64,000 nucleotides of DNA from Mesorhizobium sp. Z1-4 (GTDB lineage: Bacteria; Pseudomonadota; Alphaproteobacteria; Rhizobiales; Rhizobiaceae), in contig NZ_RCIO01000001.1 in assembly GCF_004000235.1 (NCBI RefSeq), forward strand, positions 186,001 to 250,000, written 5' to 3'. This document shows, one piece after another, positions 17,568 to 26,539 of the stretch. Both the position numbers and the translations under genes were made by a program. Positions within the stretch are counted from its first letter, which is position 1; each line of letters begins with the position of its first letter. The notes under the pieces are model-generated. The model saw nothing but the letters and a program-made list of their open reading frames with translations. It was not told where the DNA came from and searched no databases.

Positions 17568-18499
17568 CACCGCGCACTGCGCAACAGGCCGCGCCCGGAA
17601 TATTCCGGGCGCGGCGTTCTCTCTACCTGCAATATCTGGTGGAGCCTTTTGTCTACCTGTCGCCCGCGATCGTGCTGATCGGCGTTGTGATGCTGATACC
17701 GCTGATAATCGGTATCTCCTATTCCTTCCAGGCTATCGACCTGCTGCGGCCGTTCAACACCGGCTGGATAGGGTTTGCGAACTATCTGGCGCTGTGGAGC
17801 GACCGGAAATTCTGGATTGCGCTGGAAAACACCTTCACCTGGACGTTCTGGTCCATCACCTTCCAGTTCCTGCTGGGGCTTGGCCTCGCACTGCTGCTCA
17901 ACACGCAGTTTCACGGCAAGAAGCTGTTCCAGGCGCTTGTATTTTTGCCGTGGGCGGTTCCCACCTTCCTGTCTGCGCTGACATGGGCATGGCTGTTCAA
18001 TCCGGTGATCGGCCCGCTTCCGCACTGGCTGGCCGCGCTCGGCATACTGAGCGAACCCTACAACATCCTCGGCGATCCGGCGCTCGCGATGTGGGGACCC
18101 ATCGTCGCCAATATCTGGTTCGGCGTGCCCTTCTTTGCGATTACGCTGCTGGCCGCACTGCAGTCTATTCCATCGGAACTTTATGAAGCTGCCGAGATCG
18201 ACGGCGCGACAAGCTGGCAGTGCTTCACCAAGATCACCCTGCCCTTCCTGGCGCCTATGATCGCCATCACCGTGATGCTTCGCACGATCTGGATCGCCAA
18301 TTTTGCCGACCTGATCTTCGTGATGACCGGCGGCGGCCCGGCCAACTCGACCCACATTGTGAGTTCCTACATTTTCACCACGGCGTTCCGTAAACTCGAT
18401 TTCGGTTACGCTTCGGCTGTCGCCGTGGCCCTGCTCCTGCTTTTGCTGGTCTACGCAGTTGTTCTGCTGTGGCTGCGCAAAAAACTCGTGCGGATTTGA
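17564..18499 (+). CDS. Sugar ABC transporter permease (MalF/UgpA-like)
   Basis: 311 residues from a GTG that overlaps the SBP stop; earlier in-frame starts would lie inside the SBP gene. Six helices are predicted, starting with PFVYLSPAIVLIGVVMLIPL. The EAA loop IPSELYEAAEIDGATSWQCF lies near the C-terminal third and docks on the ATPase. Odd: the first codons contain a 28-bp perfect palindrome (17588-17615) encoding part of the cytoplasmic N-terminus, so the hairpin found after the binding-protein gene here falls inside a gene. Confidence 0.92.
   Translation: MTPRTAQQAAPGIFRARRSLYLQYLVEPFVYLSPAIVLIGVVMLIPLIIGISYSFQAIDLLRPFNTGWIGFANYLALWSDRKFWIALENTFTWTFWSITFQFLLGLGLALLLNTQFHGKKLFQALVFLPWAVPTFLSALTWAWLFNPVIGPLPHWLAALGILSEPYNILGDPALAMWGPIVANIWFGVPFFAITLLAALQSIPSELYEAAEIDGATSWQCFTKITLPFLAPMIAITVMLRTIWIANFADLIFVMTGGGPANSTHIVSSYIFTTAFRKLDFGYASAVAVALLLLLLVYAVVLLWLRKKLVRI
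17588..17615. other. 28-bp perfect palindrome after the SBP stop, within the permease start region
   Basis: Perfect palindrome made of GCCGCGCCCGGAAT and its reverse complement, 21 bp after the SBP stop codon. As RNA it would form a very stable GC-rich hairpin. It matches the position of hairpins after the other binding-protein genes in the window and could stabilise the SBP message or limit permease translation. Confidence 0.65.
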
Positions 18500-18508
18500 G
18501 GACAGGCC

Positions 18509-19348
18509 ATGGCCCGAAACCGCTCTCACCCGGTTGCCACGGCAGGCAAATATGTGGCCCTGGCTCTGTATCTCGCCTTCGCGCTGCTGCCGCTTTATTG
18601 GCTGCTCAAGATTGCCGTCACGCCAGACCGGCTCATCTTTACCGACGGTGTGGAACTCTGGCCCTCGGCACTGACAGCCGACAATTTCCGTTCCGTCCTC
18701 TTCAAGACGGATTTCCTGGCCTATTTCGGCAATTCACTCTTTGTCTCGCTCGGAACGGCCGCCGCCACAACGCTGATCGCAGCCGGCGCGGGCTACGCGT
18801 TCTCGCGTTTCACCTTCGCGGGCAAGCGCATCATCATCGCCGTCATGCTCGTCACGCAGATGTTCCCTCTGCTGATGATCATCGCGCCGATTTACCGGAT
18901 CGTGGCGAATTTCGGCATGTTGAATTCGCTGACGTCGCTGATCGCCGTCTACACAGCTTTCAACATCCCGTTTGCAACCTTCCTCATGCAATCATTCTTC
19001 GACGGCATTCCCAAGGACCTGGAAGAAGCCGCGATGATGGACGGATGCACCCGCTTCCAGGCTCTTCGGAAGGTGATCTTCCCGCTGACGCTGCCGGGGC
19101 TCGGCGCGACCCTTGGCTTCGTCTTCACCGCAGCCTGGTCGGAACTGCTCTTCGCACTCATGCTGATCAGCAAGAACGACGCGATGACGTTTCCGGTGGG
19201 GCTGCTGACATTCGTGTCGAAGTTCTCGGTCGATTGGGGACAGATGATGGCCGCGGGCGTTCTGGCGCTGATCCCCTCCTGCCTGTTCTTCGTTTTCATT
19301 CAACGCTACCTCGTTCAGGGCCTGACGTCCGGCGCGGTGAAGGGATAA
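18509..19348 (+). CDS. Sugar ABC transporter permease (MalG/UgpE-like)
   Basis: 279 residues, six helices; N-terminal helix YVALALYLAFALLPLYWLLK. The family EAA loop GIPKDLEEAAMMDGCTRFQA is followed by RKVIFPLTLPGLGATLGF. Together with the upstream permease it makes the heterodimeric channel. The gene starts 9 bases after the previous stop and is followed 4 bases later by the ATPase gene. Confidence 0.93.
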   Translation: MARNRSHPVATAGKYVALALYLAFALLPLYWLLKIAVTPDRLIFTDGVELWPSALTADNFRSVLFKTDFLAYFGNSLFVSLGTAAATTLIAAGAGYAFSRFTFAGKRIIIAVMLVTQMFPLLMIIAPIYRIVANFGMLNSLTSLIAVYTAFNIPFATFLMQSFFDGIPKDLEEAAMMDGCTRFQALRKVIFPLTLPGLGATLGFVFTAAWSELLFALMLISKNDAMTFPVGLLTFVSKFSVDWGQMMAAGVLALIPSCLFFVFIQRYLVQGLTSGAVKG

Positions 19349-19352
19349 ATCC

Positions 19353-20432
19353 ATGGCTCGCATCGAACTGAAGGGCGTCGCAAAACGGTACGGGTCGGTC
19401 GAAGTGCTGCGCGACATCGACCTAGAAATCGGCGACGGCGAGTTTATCGTGCTGGTCGGCCCGTCCGGGTGCGGCAAGTCAACGCTTCTGCGCATGATTG
19501 CCGGCCTGGAACCCATTTCAGGTGGCGACTTCTTTATCGACGGAACACGCATGAACGATGCGCGCCCGCGCGAGCGCGACATAGCGATGGTGTTTCAGTC
19601 CTATGCCCTCTATCCGCATATGGACGTCGCGCGGAACATGGGATTCTCGATGGAAATCCGCCGGCGCCCGCCGGCAGAACGCACCAGCCGGGTGAAGCAG
19701 GCCGCCGAAACTCTCGGACTGTCGGCGCTGACCGAGCGGCTGCCCCGAGCCCTTTCGGGCGGCCAGCGCCAGCGCGTGGCCATGGGCAGAGCAATCGTCC
19801 GGGACCCGAGGGCGTTTCTTTTCGATGAGCCGCTATCCAATCTGGACGCGGCCTTGCGCGTAGAAATGCGCCTCGAGATAGCCCGGCTGCACAAGAGGCT
19901 CGGGGCCACGATGGTCTATGTGACACACGATCAGGTGGAAGCGCTTACACTCGCCGACCGGATTGTCGTACTGGACGGCGGCGATATCCAGCAGATCGGT
20001 ACACCGCTTACGCTTTACGAGCGCCCGGCAAACAAGTTTGTCGCCTGCTTTATCGGCTCACCCACAATGAATGTGGTGCCGGCAACCGGACGGGACCGCA
20101 CGCTCTCCCTGAAGAACGGTGCACAAATCGCCCTGCCCCAATCCGCCGGTCTCGAACGCGCCGCGGAACTGGGCATCCGGCCAGAACATATCGACCTCGT
20201 CGCGCCCGAAGACGCCGACCTCACCGGCACGGTGGACCTCGTCGAACACCTGGGTTCCGACACCAATGTTTATGTGAGCATCGGAGATGTAGGAATGCTG
20301 ATGGTGCGGCGGCGCGGCAACGCGCCGATCCGTTCCGGCGAACGCATCTTCCTTCGGCTTCAAAGGGAGAATACCCATGTCTTTGCGTCCGACGGTTCCG
20401 CGCTTGCGCATGCCTCTGCCGAGGCTGCCTGA
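19353..20432 (+). CDS. Sugar ABC transporter ATP-binding protein (MalK/UgpC-like)
   Basis: 359 residues. Walker A GPSGCGKST, Q-loop MVFQSYALYPHM, signature ALSGGQRQRVAMGRAIVRDP, Walker B FLFDEPLSNLDA and switch His VYVTHDQVEALTLADR. The C-terminal MalK-type OB domain (about 240 to end) contains LGIRPEHIDL and VEHLGSDTNVYVSIG. Energises the two preceding permeases. Position and length are normal. Confidence 0.93.
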   Translation: MARIELKGVAKRYGSVEVLRDIDLEIGDGEFIVLVGPSGCGKSTLLRMIAGLEPISGGDFFIDGTRMNDARPRERDIAMVFQSYALYPHMDVARNMGFSMEIRRRPPAERTSRVKQAAETLGLSALTERLPRALSGGQRQRVAMGRAIVRDPRAFLFDEPLSNLDAALRVEMRLEIARLHKRLGATMVYVTHDQVEALTLADRIVVLDGGDIQQIGTPLTLYERPANKFVACFIGSPTMNVVPATGRDRTLSLKNGAQIALPQSAGLERAAELGIRPEHIDLVAPEDADLTGTVDLVEHLGSDTNVYVSIGDVGMLMVRRRGNAPIRSGERIFLRLQRENTHVFASDGSALAHASAEAA

Positions 20433-20477
20433 TATGGCGGCAGGCACAATCAGTTCACCGCGCTTTGCAGGACGATC

Positions 20478-21707
20478 ATGAGCGCATTTTCGCCGGGCAA
20501 TTCCCTGCGGTCGCCGGGCTTCTGGCTCGACGACCCGGCGCACCGCCGATGGCTGGCCGACAATGCCGAAAGCCAGTTCGCCTTCTTCCGGGCAAGCCTC
20601 AGGCCCGACGCCGGTTTCCACACTCTTGACGTCAACGGGCGCGCCTTGCCGAACAACGTGCAGGAGTTGCACACGACAACGCGTCTCATTCATGCCTATG
20701 CGCTGGGTGTGCTGCGCGGGATCGAACAATCCATGGAGATAGTCGATCACGGTATCGACTATCTCAACAGCCACCACCGCGACACTCGCGATGGGGGCTA
20801 CTTCTGGGCGCTTGACGGTGCCGGCGTCTTTGACGGCCGCAAACTGGCCTACGGGCATGTCTTCGTACTGCTGGCCGCAGCCAGCGCCCTGCAGGCCGGG
20901 CATCGCCACGCAGAGAGCCTTCTTGCCCGGGTCTGCGATGTGCTCGATGAACACTTCTGGGAGGAAGACCACGGGCTTTTTTGCGACGAGTTCGAGGCCG
21001 ACTGGACGCCGTTCTCGACCTATCGCGGCATGAACGCCAACATGCACGGGGTGGAGGCTCTGCTGACTGCATATGAAGCTGTCGGCGAGCGGCGGTTTCT
21101 CGACCGCGCCGGGCGGATACTCGACTTCTTCGTCGCACGCATAGCACCGAACGAAGGGTGGCGGCTGCCGGAACACTACACCGGTGGCTGGCGGATCGAC
21201 CGCTCCTATGCCGGCAACCCGATGTTCAGGCCCGCCGGCACAACCCCCGGTCATTCATTCGAACTCGGGCGGCTTTTGCTCCAGTATTGGGATCTTCGCG
21301 GCAGACCCGACGACGGCTCACCCGCTTCGGCCCGGCGGCTGATCGAACAAGCCTGCAAGGATGCATGGGACAATCAGCGCGGCGGTTTTGCCTACACGCT
21401 GAATTTCGACGGAAGTGTCGCAATCGCCGACAGGTACTGGTGGCCGGTAACCGAAGCGATCGGCGCTTTTGCAAGCCTGATCAAACTTGAACGGCGGGAA
21501 AGCGACGAAGAATGGTACCGTCGCCTTTGGGTGTTCTCAGACAGAGTTCTGATCGACCATGACCGCGGTGGCTGGTTCCCGGAGCTTGACGCGATAGACC
21601 GGCCAACCGACAGACAATTTCAGGGCAAGCCGGACATCTACCATTCCATACAAGCCTGTCTTTTTCCGCTGGCTCCCGGACTTTCCCGGCTTTCGCGCGC
21701 CGGGTAG
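20478..21707 (+). CDS. AGE-family sugar isomerase/epimerase (YihS-like)
   Basis: 409 residues, alpha6/alpha6-barrel family of N-acylglucosamine 2-epimerase, mannose isomerase and YihS (sulfoquinovose/mannose aldose-ketose isomerase). Regions that I align to YihS from memory are LVH-type HTTTRLIHAYALGV, DHGIDYLNSHHRD, YGHVFVLLAAASAL, YRGMNANMHGVEALLTAYEA, RLPEHYTGGW, GTTPGHSFELGRLLL, RYWWPVTEAIGA and GKPDIYHSIQACLFP. The conserved His residues of the active centre are retained. It probably converts the imported or cleaved aldose to its ketose. Last gene of the GntR-lyase-importer operon. No sulfoquinovosidase or sulfo-glycolytic enzyme is nearby. Confidence 0.88.
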   Translation: MSAFSPGNSLRSPGFWLDDPAHRRWLADNAESQFAFFRASLRPDAGFHTLDVNGRALPNNVQELHTTTRLIHAYALGVLRGIEQSMEIVDHGIDYLNSHHRDTRDGGYFWALDGAGVFDGRKLAYGHVFVLLAAASALQAGHRHAESLLARVCDVLDEHFWEEDHGLFCDEFEADWTPFSTYRGMNANMHGVEALLTAYEAVGERRFLDRAGRILDFFVARIAPNEGWRLPEHYTGGWRIDRSYAGNPMFRPAGTTPGHSFELGRLLLQYWDLRGRPDDGSPASARRLIEQACKDAWDNQRGGFAYTLNFDGSVAIADRYWWPVTEAIGAFASLIKLERRESDEEWYRRLWVFSDRVLIDHDRGGWFPELDAIDRPTDRQFQGKPDIYHSIQACLFPLAPGLSRLSRAG

Positions 21708-21865
21708 CGGCACGCAGCCCGAGGCGGGCAGCCCAATTGCTGCTTCGGCTTGATCCTGCCCTCACCCGAGCCGCATCAGTGGCTGGCCCGCGTAGTGGGA
21801 TCGGCGCTGCAATATGCTACGAATTAAGGGCAGGAATCAGCGGCCGGACTTGATAAGAAGTGTCT

Positions 21866-22495
21866 ATGAAGAAGAAACGATTGACGCGCCAGGATTGGAT
21901 CGATGCGGCTATCAAGCGGTTGATCAAGAGCGGTGTCGACGCCGTGCGCGTCGAGCCTCTTGCCGAAGAGATCGGCGTCAGCCGCGGAAGTTTCTATTGG
22001 CATTTCAAGAGCCGGCGGGAACTTCTGACCGCTATCCTGGAAGACTGGCGCCAGCATCAGACCCGCAGGATTGTAGAGCGCATACGCAGGGATGGAAGTC
22101 TTTCGCCCATAGAGCGCGTGGTAAGGCTGCGCATGCTGCCGCCGCGCACCAAGACGACGAGCGCCGCCGCAACCTTTGAACTGGCCATTCGCGCATGGGC
22201 CATGCGCGACAAATTCGCGAGCAAAATCGTCAACGAGGTCGACAGCGAGCGCCTTGCTTTCGGAACGGCGCTGCTCGCCGATGCCGGCATGTCCGATGAA
22301 GAAGCCGGACACTGGGCACTTATGGGCTACGCTTACACGCTGGGAGAATCCTTGTTGCGCGACGCCTTGTCAGATCAGCAGATCCACGAAAGCCGCACGC
22401 GCTTCCTGATGGCGCAGGCGCGCAATCTCGACGACGGAGTGGCGGCGACGGGCAGCGTGATCGAAGAGCTGACCGACGACACCACAACCAATTGA
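21866..22495 (+). CDS. TetR-family transcriptional regulator (candidate regulator of the aromatic cluster)
   Basis: About 209 residues from the ATG at 21866 (AAGAAG five bases upstream); a GTG two codons earlier is also open. The N-terminal TetR HTH covers residues about 5-52: RLTRQDWIDAAIKRLIKSGV, VEPLAEEIGVSRGSFYWHFK and RRELLTAILE. The C-terminal domain is helical and not assignable. It stands alone on the plus strand between the AGE gene and the convergent CoA-ligase gene. It is the only TetR-type protein in the window, and four identical-type 18-bp palindromes flank the aromatic genes, so I infer that it represses them. No such palindrome lies before its own gene. Confidence 0.9.
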   Translation: MKKKRLTRQDWIDAAIKRLIKSGVDAVRVEPLAEEIGVSRGSFYWHFKSRRELLTAILEDWRQHQTRRIVERIRRDGSLSPIERVVRLRMLPPRTKTTSAAATFELAIRAWAMRDKFASKIVNEVDSERLAFGTALLADAGMSDEEAGHWALMGYAYTLGESLLRDALSDQQIHESRTRFLMAQARNLDDGVAATGSVIEELTDDTTTN

Positions 22496-22505
22496 CGTCC
22501 GGGCG

Positions 22506-24128
22506 TTAAGACAGCTTCGTGCGTTTCAGCGCGATGCCGTGCGCTTCGCGGTCCCAAACGTCTGCGCTGACTTCATTGCCCCGCAGTTCGTGTTTCTTGA
22601 TCTTGCCGGTCGAGGTTTTCGGCAGGCTTTGCATGGAGCGAATGAACCGCGGTACGGCAAAGTGCGGCAAACGCTCCGCAAGGTGTTCGATTAGCGTGGC
22701 CGGCTCGACATTGCCGCCCTCGGCGGTCGCTATGATAGCCATGACATCATCGTCGCCATGTGCAGTAGGGACGCCGATGACCGCCACTTCCGTTATTCCG
22801 GGGAAGGCAGCGATTTCGAGTTCGACTTCGATGGAGGAGATGTTCTCTCCGCGCCGGCGGATCGCGTCCTTCAGCCGGTCGACGAAGTAGAAATTTCCAT
22901 GCTCGTCCTGCCTGAACGCATCGCCAGTATGGAACCATCCATTGCGCCATGCCGCAGCTGTCGCCACCGGGTCGTTCAGATAGCCAACATTCATGGTCCA
23001 GGGGAGATCGCTGCGCACGATCATCTCACCAACCTCGCCTGGCGCGACATCATTGTCGTATGGGTCCACCAGGCGGCACTCGATTCCATCGCGCTGCCGG
23101 CCGCAACTTCCATACACCTCGGAGTTCACGGGCGATATGATCGGCACCGAGATCTCGGTCATGCTGTAAGCGGCGAAATAATCGAAAGACTGCGCCTTGG
23201 CGAATTCGGCCGTGTCGGGTGTGATCGGCGACATCATTGCAAAGTCGAACGGACACCGCTCGCCGGCCGGCAAGGTCTTGGCCAGATAGCTGGTCATTGA
23301 ACTTATGAGGCCGAGAATACGATTGCAGCCGGCGGCCCGAATGTCGTGCCAGAACGTCCGCGCGTGGAAGCTGTCGGCAACATGAACGGACGCCCCTTTG
23401 CCCAAAGCCGCATACACCGCCGACATGGCGACTGTGTGGAATAGTGGCGTGAAGATGTAGATGCGGTCGGTGGCTCTCAGATAACCATGTGCGGCGAGGC
23501 CTGCGGTCGAAAGCTGCGCATATGGAACCAGCACCCCCTTGGCGAGCCCCGTGGTGCCCGACGTGTAAAGTACCGCAGCGATATCCCAGGGCTGCAGTTC
23601 GGGCTGGCCGTTCAAAGCCTGCGCCTGCGAAAGCACCGTTTCGGACACCATCGAAACGCCCGCGACGGGTTCAATTTCGTCGCCGCCACACACGATGATC
23701 CGCCGCAGGCCGGACAAGTCGAGGGTCTGCAGTCTTTCTACCAACTCGTGATGTGCGATCAGCACGGACGCCCCGGAATTCCGGATCAAGTGTTCGATCA
23801 TGCTGCCCCGCAGGGCGATGTTCATGGGTGTGTAGACCGCGCCCAGCGTGCTGATGCCGAACCAGGCGCGGATCAATGCCGGGCCGTTCGGAAGCCAGAC
23901 TAGCACCACCTCGCCCTTTTTTATGCCGAGCTTGCCGAGGGCGGCCGCAGCCTCCCGCGCCTTCGACCATGCGTTGCTGTAGCTCCACTCCTCGTCGTTG
24001 TCGAAGCGAACGCACAGCGCGTCAGGCGAGGCCGTCGCCCATTTCGCCAGCATCGCGGGCAGAACGGCTTCGTCCCGCCCCAGCGGAGCCGATCGAAACC
24101 AATGGGGGTGGTTTTTATTCTGGTTCAT
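22506..24128 (-). CDS. AMP-forming acyl/aryl-CoA ligase
   Basis: About 540 residues from the ATG at 24128 (MNQNKNHPHW); the longer frame to 24245 covers the operator and is not used. ANL-superfamily motifs are P-loop AVLYTSGTTGLAKGVLVPYA, the A5-type region YFAAYSMTEISVPI, WFHTGDAFRQDEHGNFYF, DRLKDAIRRRGENISSIEVE and the catalytic Lys in LPKTSTGKIKK. Closest in style to crotonobetaine/carnitine-CoA and medium-chain acyl-CoA ligases. It activates a carboxylic acid to a CoA thioester. Divergent from the NPD flavoenzyme gene with the shared operator 24203-24220 between, so it belongs to the aromatic regulon. Confidence 0.9.
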   Translation of the reverse strand: MNQNKNHPHWFRSAPLGRDEAVLPAMLAKWATASPDALCVRFDNDEEWSYSNAWSKAREAAAALGKLGIKKGEVVLVWLPNGPALIRAWFGISTLGAVYTPMNIALRGSMIEHLIRNSGASVLIAHHELVERLQTLDLSGLRRIIVCGGDEIEPVAGVSMVSETVLSQAQALNGQPELQPWDIAAVLYTSGTTGLAKGVLVPYAQLSTAGLAAHGYLRATDRIYIFTPLFHTVAMSAVYAALGKGASVHVADSFHARTFWHDIRAAGCNRILGLISSMTSYLAKTLPAGERCPFDFAMMSPITPDTAEFAKAQSFDYFAAYSMTEISVPIISPVNSEVYGSCGRQRDGIECRLVDPYDNDVAPGEVGEMIVRSDLPWTMNVGYLNDPVATAAAWRNGWFHTGDAFRQDEHGNFYFVDRLKDAIRRRGENISSIEVELEIAAFPGITEVAVIGVPTAHGDDDVMAIIATAEGGNVEPATLIEHLAERLPHFAVPRFIRSMQSLPKTSTGKIKKHELRGNEVSADVWDREAHGIALKRTKLS

Positions 24129-24202
24129 CGAGGTAGCGCGCACTTTTCGACCTTTTGGAATGGCTGCAGCCAATTTCAGATGTTGAAACGAGATTGGCAA
24201 TA

Positions 24203-24220
24203 CCATACACAAGTGTATGG
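24203..24220. promoter_or_regulatory. 18-bp operator A (CCATACA-N4-TGTATGG)
   Basis: CCATACACAAGTGTATGG: perfect 8-bp arms around AA. It lies in the 110-bp gap between the divergent CoA-ligase and NPD flavoenzyme genes, so one site can control both. A TTGAAA hexamer at 24183-24188 lies just before it on the plus strand. Same motif as at 32244, 33296 and 33376. Confidence 0.72.
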
Positions 24221-24238
24221 TTGAAGGAGCAAATTGCG

Positions 24239-25174
24239 ATGACACGTGAAAAGAAGATAGCCGATCTCAAAAACCGAGTCCGCGTGCCTGTTATCGCAGC
24301 GCCGATGTTCCTGATATCCGGCGTCGAACTGGTGTGCGCCGCATCGCGCGCCGGCATCGTCGGGTGTTTCCCGGCCGCCAATGCGCGCACGATCGAGGCG
24401 CTTGACGAATGGTGCACAGAAATCGCGGAACGCTGCGATGGCGGCGGGCCATGGTCGATGAACATGATCACCAACAGCTCCTATGCCCGCTTCGCGGACG
24501 AGTTGGAGCTGGTCGCGCGCCATCGGCCGTCTCTCGTGATTACGGCGCTCGGGTCTCCGGCGCGCGTACTCGAGACCGTGCACGCCTATGGCGGCCTCGT
24601 GTTCGCCGACGTCACAACGCCGTCGCTCGCGCGCAAAGCGATCGATGCCGGAGCCGACGGGCTTGTGCTCGTATGTGCCGGCGCTGGCGGGCATACCGGC
24701 TCATACAACCCGTTTGCCTTCATTGCGGCCGTTCGCGAGTTCTGGGACGGGCCGGTTGTGCTTTCGGGAAGCATCGCCAATGGCGCAAGCGTTCTTGCCG
24801 CGGAGGCGCTGGGAGCCGATTTTGCCTATATGGGCACCAGGTTCATTGCCTCGCGGGAAAGCCTCGGCGATCAGGCCCGGAAGGGCATGACAATAGCGGC
24901 AACGATGGAGGATATAGTCACCAGTGCTGCGGTTACGGGCGTTCAGGCAAACTGGATGTGGCCGAGCCTGGCTGCCGCGGGGTTCAAGCGCGAGGATCTC
25001 AAATCCGAACGCAAGATGGATTTCACCACCACCGAAAGCGCCAAACCATGGAAAAACATCTGGGGCGCCGGGCAGGCTGTCGGCGCCGTCCGTGGCAGTG
25101 AGCCGGTCAGCGAAATCGTCGACGGGCTGGTCGGAGAATATGAGGCGTTGAAGGCGGCCAGGCGCTGTGCCTGA
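24239..25174 (+). CDS. NPD-family flavin oxidoreductase (nitronate monooxygenase-like)
   Basis: About 311 residues from the ATG at 24239, with GAAGGAG eight bases upstream; the upstream in-frame ATG at 24155 precedes the operator and is rejected. TIM-barrel FMN protein: VRVPVIAAPMFLISGVELVC, GLVFADVTTPSLARKAIDAG, ADGLVLVCAGAGGHTGSYNP (catalytic-loop His and phosphate-binding Gly), VLSGSIANGASV and FAYMGTRFIA. Members oxidise nitronates or act as enoyl reductases or monooxygenases; many catabolic homologues have no proven substrate. Its operator makes it part of the aromatic regulon. Convergent with the cupin gene. Confidence 0.88.
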   Translation: MTREKKIADLKNRVRVPVIAAPMFLISGVELVCAASRAGIVGCFPAANARTIEALDEWCTEIAERCDGGGPWSMNMITNSSYARFADELELVARHRPSLVITALGSPARVLETVHAYGGLVFADVTTPSLARKAIDAGADGLVLVCAGAGGHTGSYNPFAFIAAVREFWDGPVVLSGSIANGASVLAAEALGADFAYMGTRFIASRESLGDQARKGMTIAATMEDIVTSAAVTGVQANWMWPSLAAAGFKREDLKSERKMDFTTTESAKPWKNIWGAGQAVGAVRGSEPVSEIVDGLVGEYEALKAARRCA

Positions 25175-25180
25175 TGCGGC

Positions 25181-25675
25181 TCAGCGAGCCTGCTCTCCGC
25201 TTCCGAGAGAGCCGGGCCTTTTCGGCTCGGCATCGATCATGACAAAAACAATACGCGCCGGCGTCGTGCCGCGATTCACCCATCGGTGATCGGTGCCGCT
25301 TTGGACCGCGCAATCGCCTTGCCGCAGAGTAACGGTTCGGTCGGCAAGTTCGATATCCACTTCGCCTTCGAGACAGATCAGATAGTCGACCGTGTCGGTC
25401 TTGTGCAGCGGGTATCGCTGGTTGCCGGGCGCAATATCCAGGACGCCGATGCGGCTTCCCCCCGCCGGAGGAACGGTGCCTGTCACCATCTCACGCAGGT
25501 CGCCGGTTTGCCTCAGGTCAGCCGGCGAACGATCCGTCAGCCAGAGATGGGTCGACAGAAACTTCTCGTCGATGCGGCGAAGCGGCATGACCTCAGCGTC
25601 GGAGATGACACAGGACTGACCATCCGGGTTCTCGCCCAGAACGATCCGGCGGATTGGTCTGGGTTCAAAGGTCAC
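25181..25675 (-). CDS. Cupin-domain protein
   Basis: 164 residues from a GTG with GGAGG six bases upstream. The conserved double-stranded beta-helix cupin lies in the C-terminal two thirds: RYPLHKTDTVDYLICLEGEV (His and Glu metal ligands), then LRQGDCAVQSGTDHRWVNRG with the second-motif His. Could be a small dioxygenase, isomerase or ligand-binding protein. Last gene of the long minus-strand aromatic-transport operon, 38 bp after the hydratase. No firm function. Confidence 0.82.
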   Translation of the reverse strand: MTFEPRPIRRIVLGENPDGQSCVISDAEVMPLRRIDEKFLSTHLWLTDRSPADLRQTGDLREMVTGTVPPAGGSRIGVLDIAPGNQRYPLHKTDTVDYLICLEGEVDIELADRTVTLRQGDCAVQSGTDHRWVNRGTTPARIVFVMIDAEPKRPGSLGSGEQAR

Positions 25676-25713
25676 GACGGCCTCCAGTTCGGCTTGAAGC
25701 GATCGCGGCAGGT

Positions 25714-26523
25714 TCAGGGCCGCGAAAATCGAAACGTGACATTGCCCAGTTCGCCGTAATCGACGTGGAATACATCGCCGGGGGCAGCATCGACAGGGCG
25801 CGTGAAGGAACCCGCCAGCACGATCTGGCCTGCCTCAAGACGCACGTCGTACTTGGCGAGCTTGTTCGCGAGCCAGGCGATACCGTTGCCCGGATGGTTG
25901 AGTACACCTGCGGCAACGCCCGTCTCCTCGATTTCGGAATTGCGGTAACACAGGGCGGAGGCCCAAAGCAGGTCGACCTCATCCGGCTTCACCGGCTTGC
26001 CACCTGTGACAATGCCGCCATTGGCGGCATTGTCGGCGATGGTATCGAATACCCGTCGGGGTTTGCCGGATTCAGAGTCCATGCGCTCGATGCGGGCATC
26101 GATGATCTCGACGGCCGGAAGCACATAATCGGTAGCTCTGAGGACATCGACCAGCGTGCAGTTAGGCCCCATGAGCGGCTCGCCGAGGATAAATGCCAGC
26201 TCGACTTCGACGCGCGGCTCGATGAAGCGCTTGAACGGGATCGTCGAGCCGGTTTCGAAAAACATGTCGTCCAGCAACACCCCGTGGTCGGGCTCGTCGA
26301 TCTGGGAATAGACCTGCATTGCCCTTGAGGTAAGACCGATCTTGTGGCCCCGAACGACGCGACCCTCCCCCGTTTTGATGGCGACCCAGGATTTCTGAAC
26401 CGCATAGGCATCGGCGATGGTCATCTCGGGGTGCGCCAGCGACAGGTGACCGATCTGACGGCGCGTCCGCTCGGCGTCATGCAGCCGCCAGGCCGCACTT
26501 TCTATTTCGGCAGGTGTCATCAT
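25714..26523 (-). CDS. 2-keto-4-pentenoate / 2-oxohept-3-ene-1,7-dioate hydratase-family enzyme
   Basis: About 269 residues from adjacent ATGs (26523/26520) with AGAGG upstream; the longer open frame to 26745 lies inside the LivF gene. Hydratase motifs are [54 protein letters not shown] (metal Glu residues) and [20 protein letters not shown]. The [12 protein letters not shown] block is closer to HpaH/HpcG (homoprotocatechuate pathway) than to MhpD. It hydrates the dienoate that the C-C hydrolase releases after meta-cleavage. It sits in the same operon as that hydrolase and the importer. The next-step aldolase and aldehyde dehydrogenase are not in the window. Confidence 0.9.
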   Translation of the reverse strand: MMTPAEIESAAWRLHDAERTRRQIGHLSLAHPEMTIADAYAVQKSWVAIKTGEGRVVRGHKIGLTSRAMQVYSQIDEPDHGVLLDDMFFETGSTIPFKRFIEPRVEVELAFILGEPLMGPNCTLVDVLRATDYVLPAVEIIDARIERMDSESGKPRRVFDTIADNAANGGIVTGGKPVKPDEVDLLWASALCYRNSEIEETGVAAGVLNHPGNGIAWLANKLAKYDVRLEAGQIVLAGSFTRPVDAAPGDVFHVDYGELGNVTFRFSRP

Positions 26524-26539
26524 CCAACCTCTTCTCGGA

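Noticed and set aside
20058-21254. Minus-strand open frame (398 codons) over the MalK-like and AGE genes
   Set aside because: Antisense shadow spanning two real genes; no recognisable motif.
20478-21707. Sulfoquinovose catabolism, because the AGE protein resembles YihS
   Set aside because: No sulfoquinovosidase, monooxygenase, kinase, aldolase or transketolase of any known sulfoquinovose pathway is nearby; YihS-like enzymes also act on mannose, glucose and lyxose.
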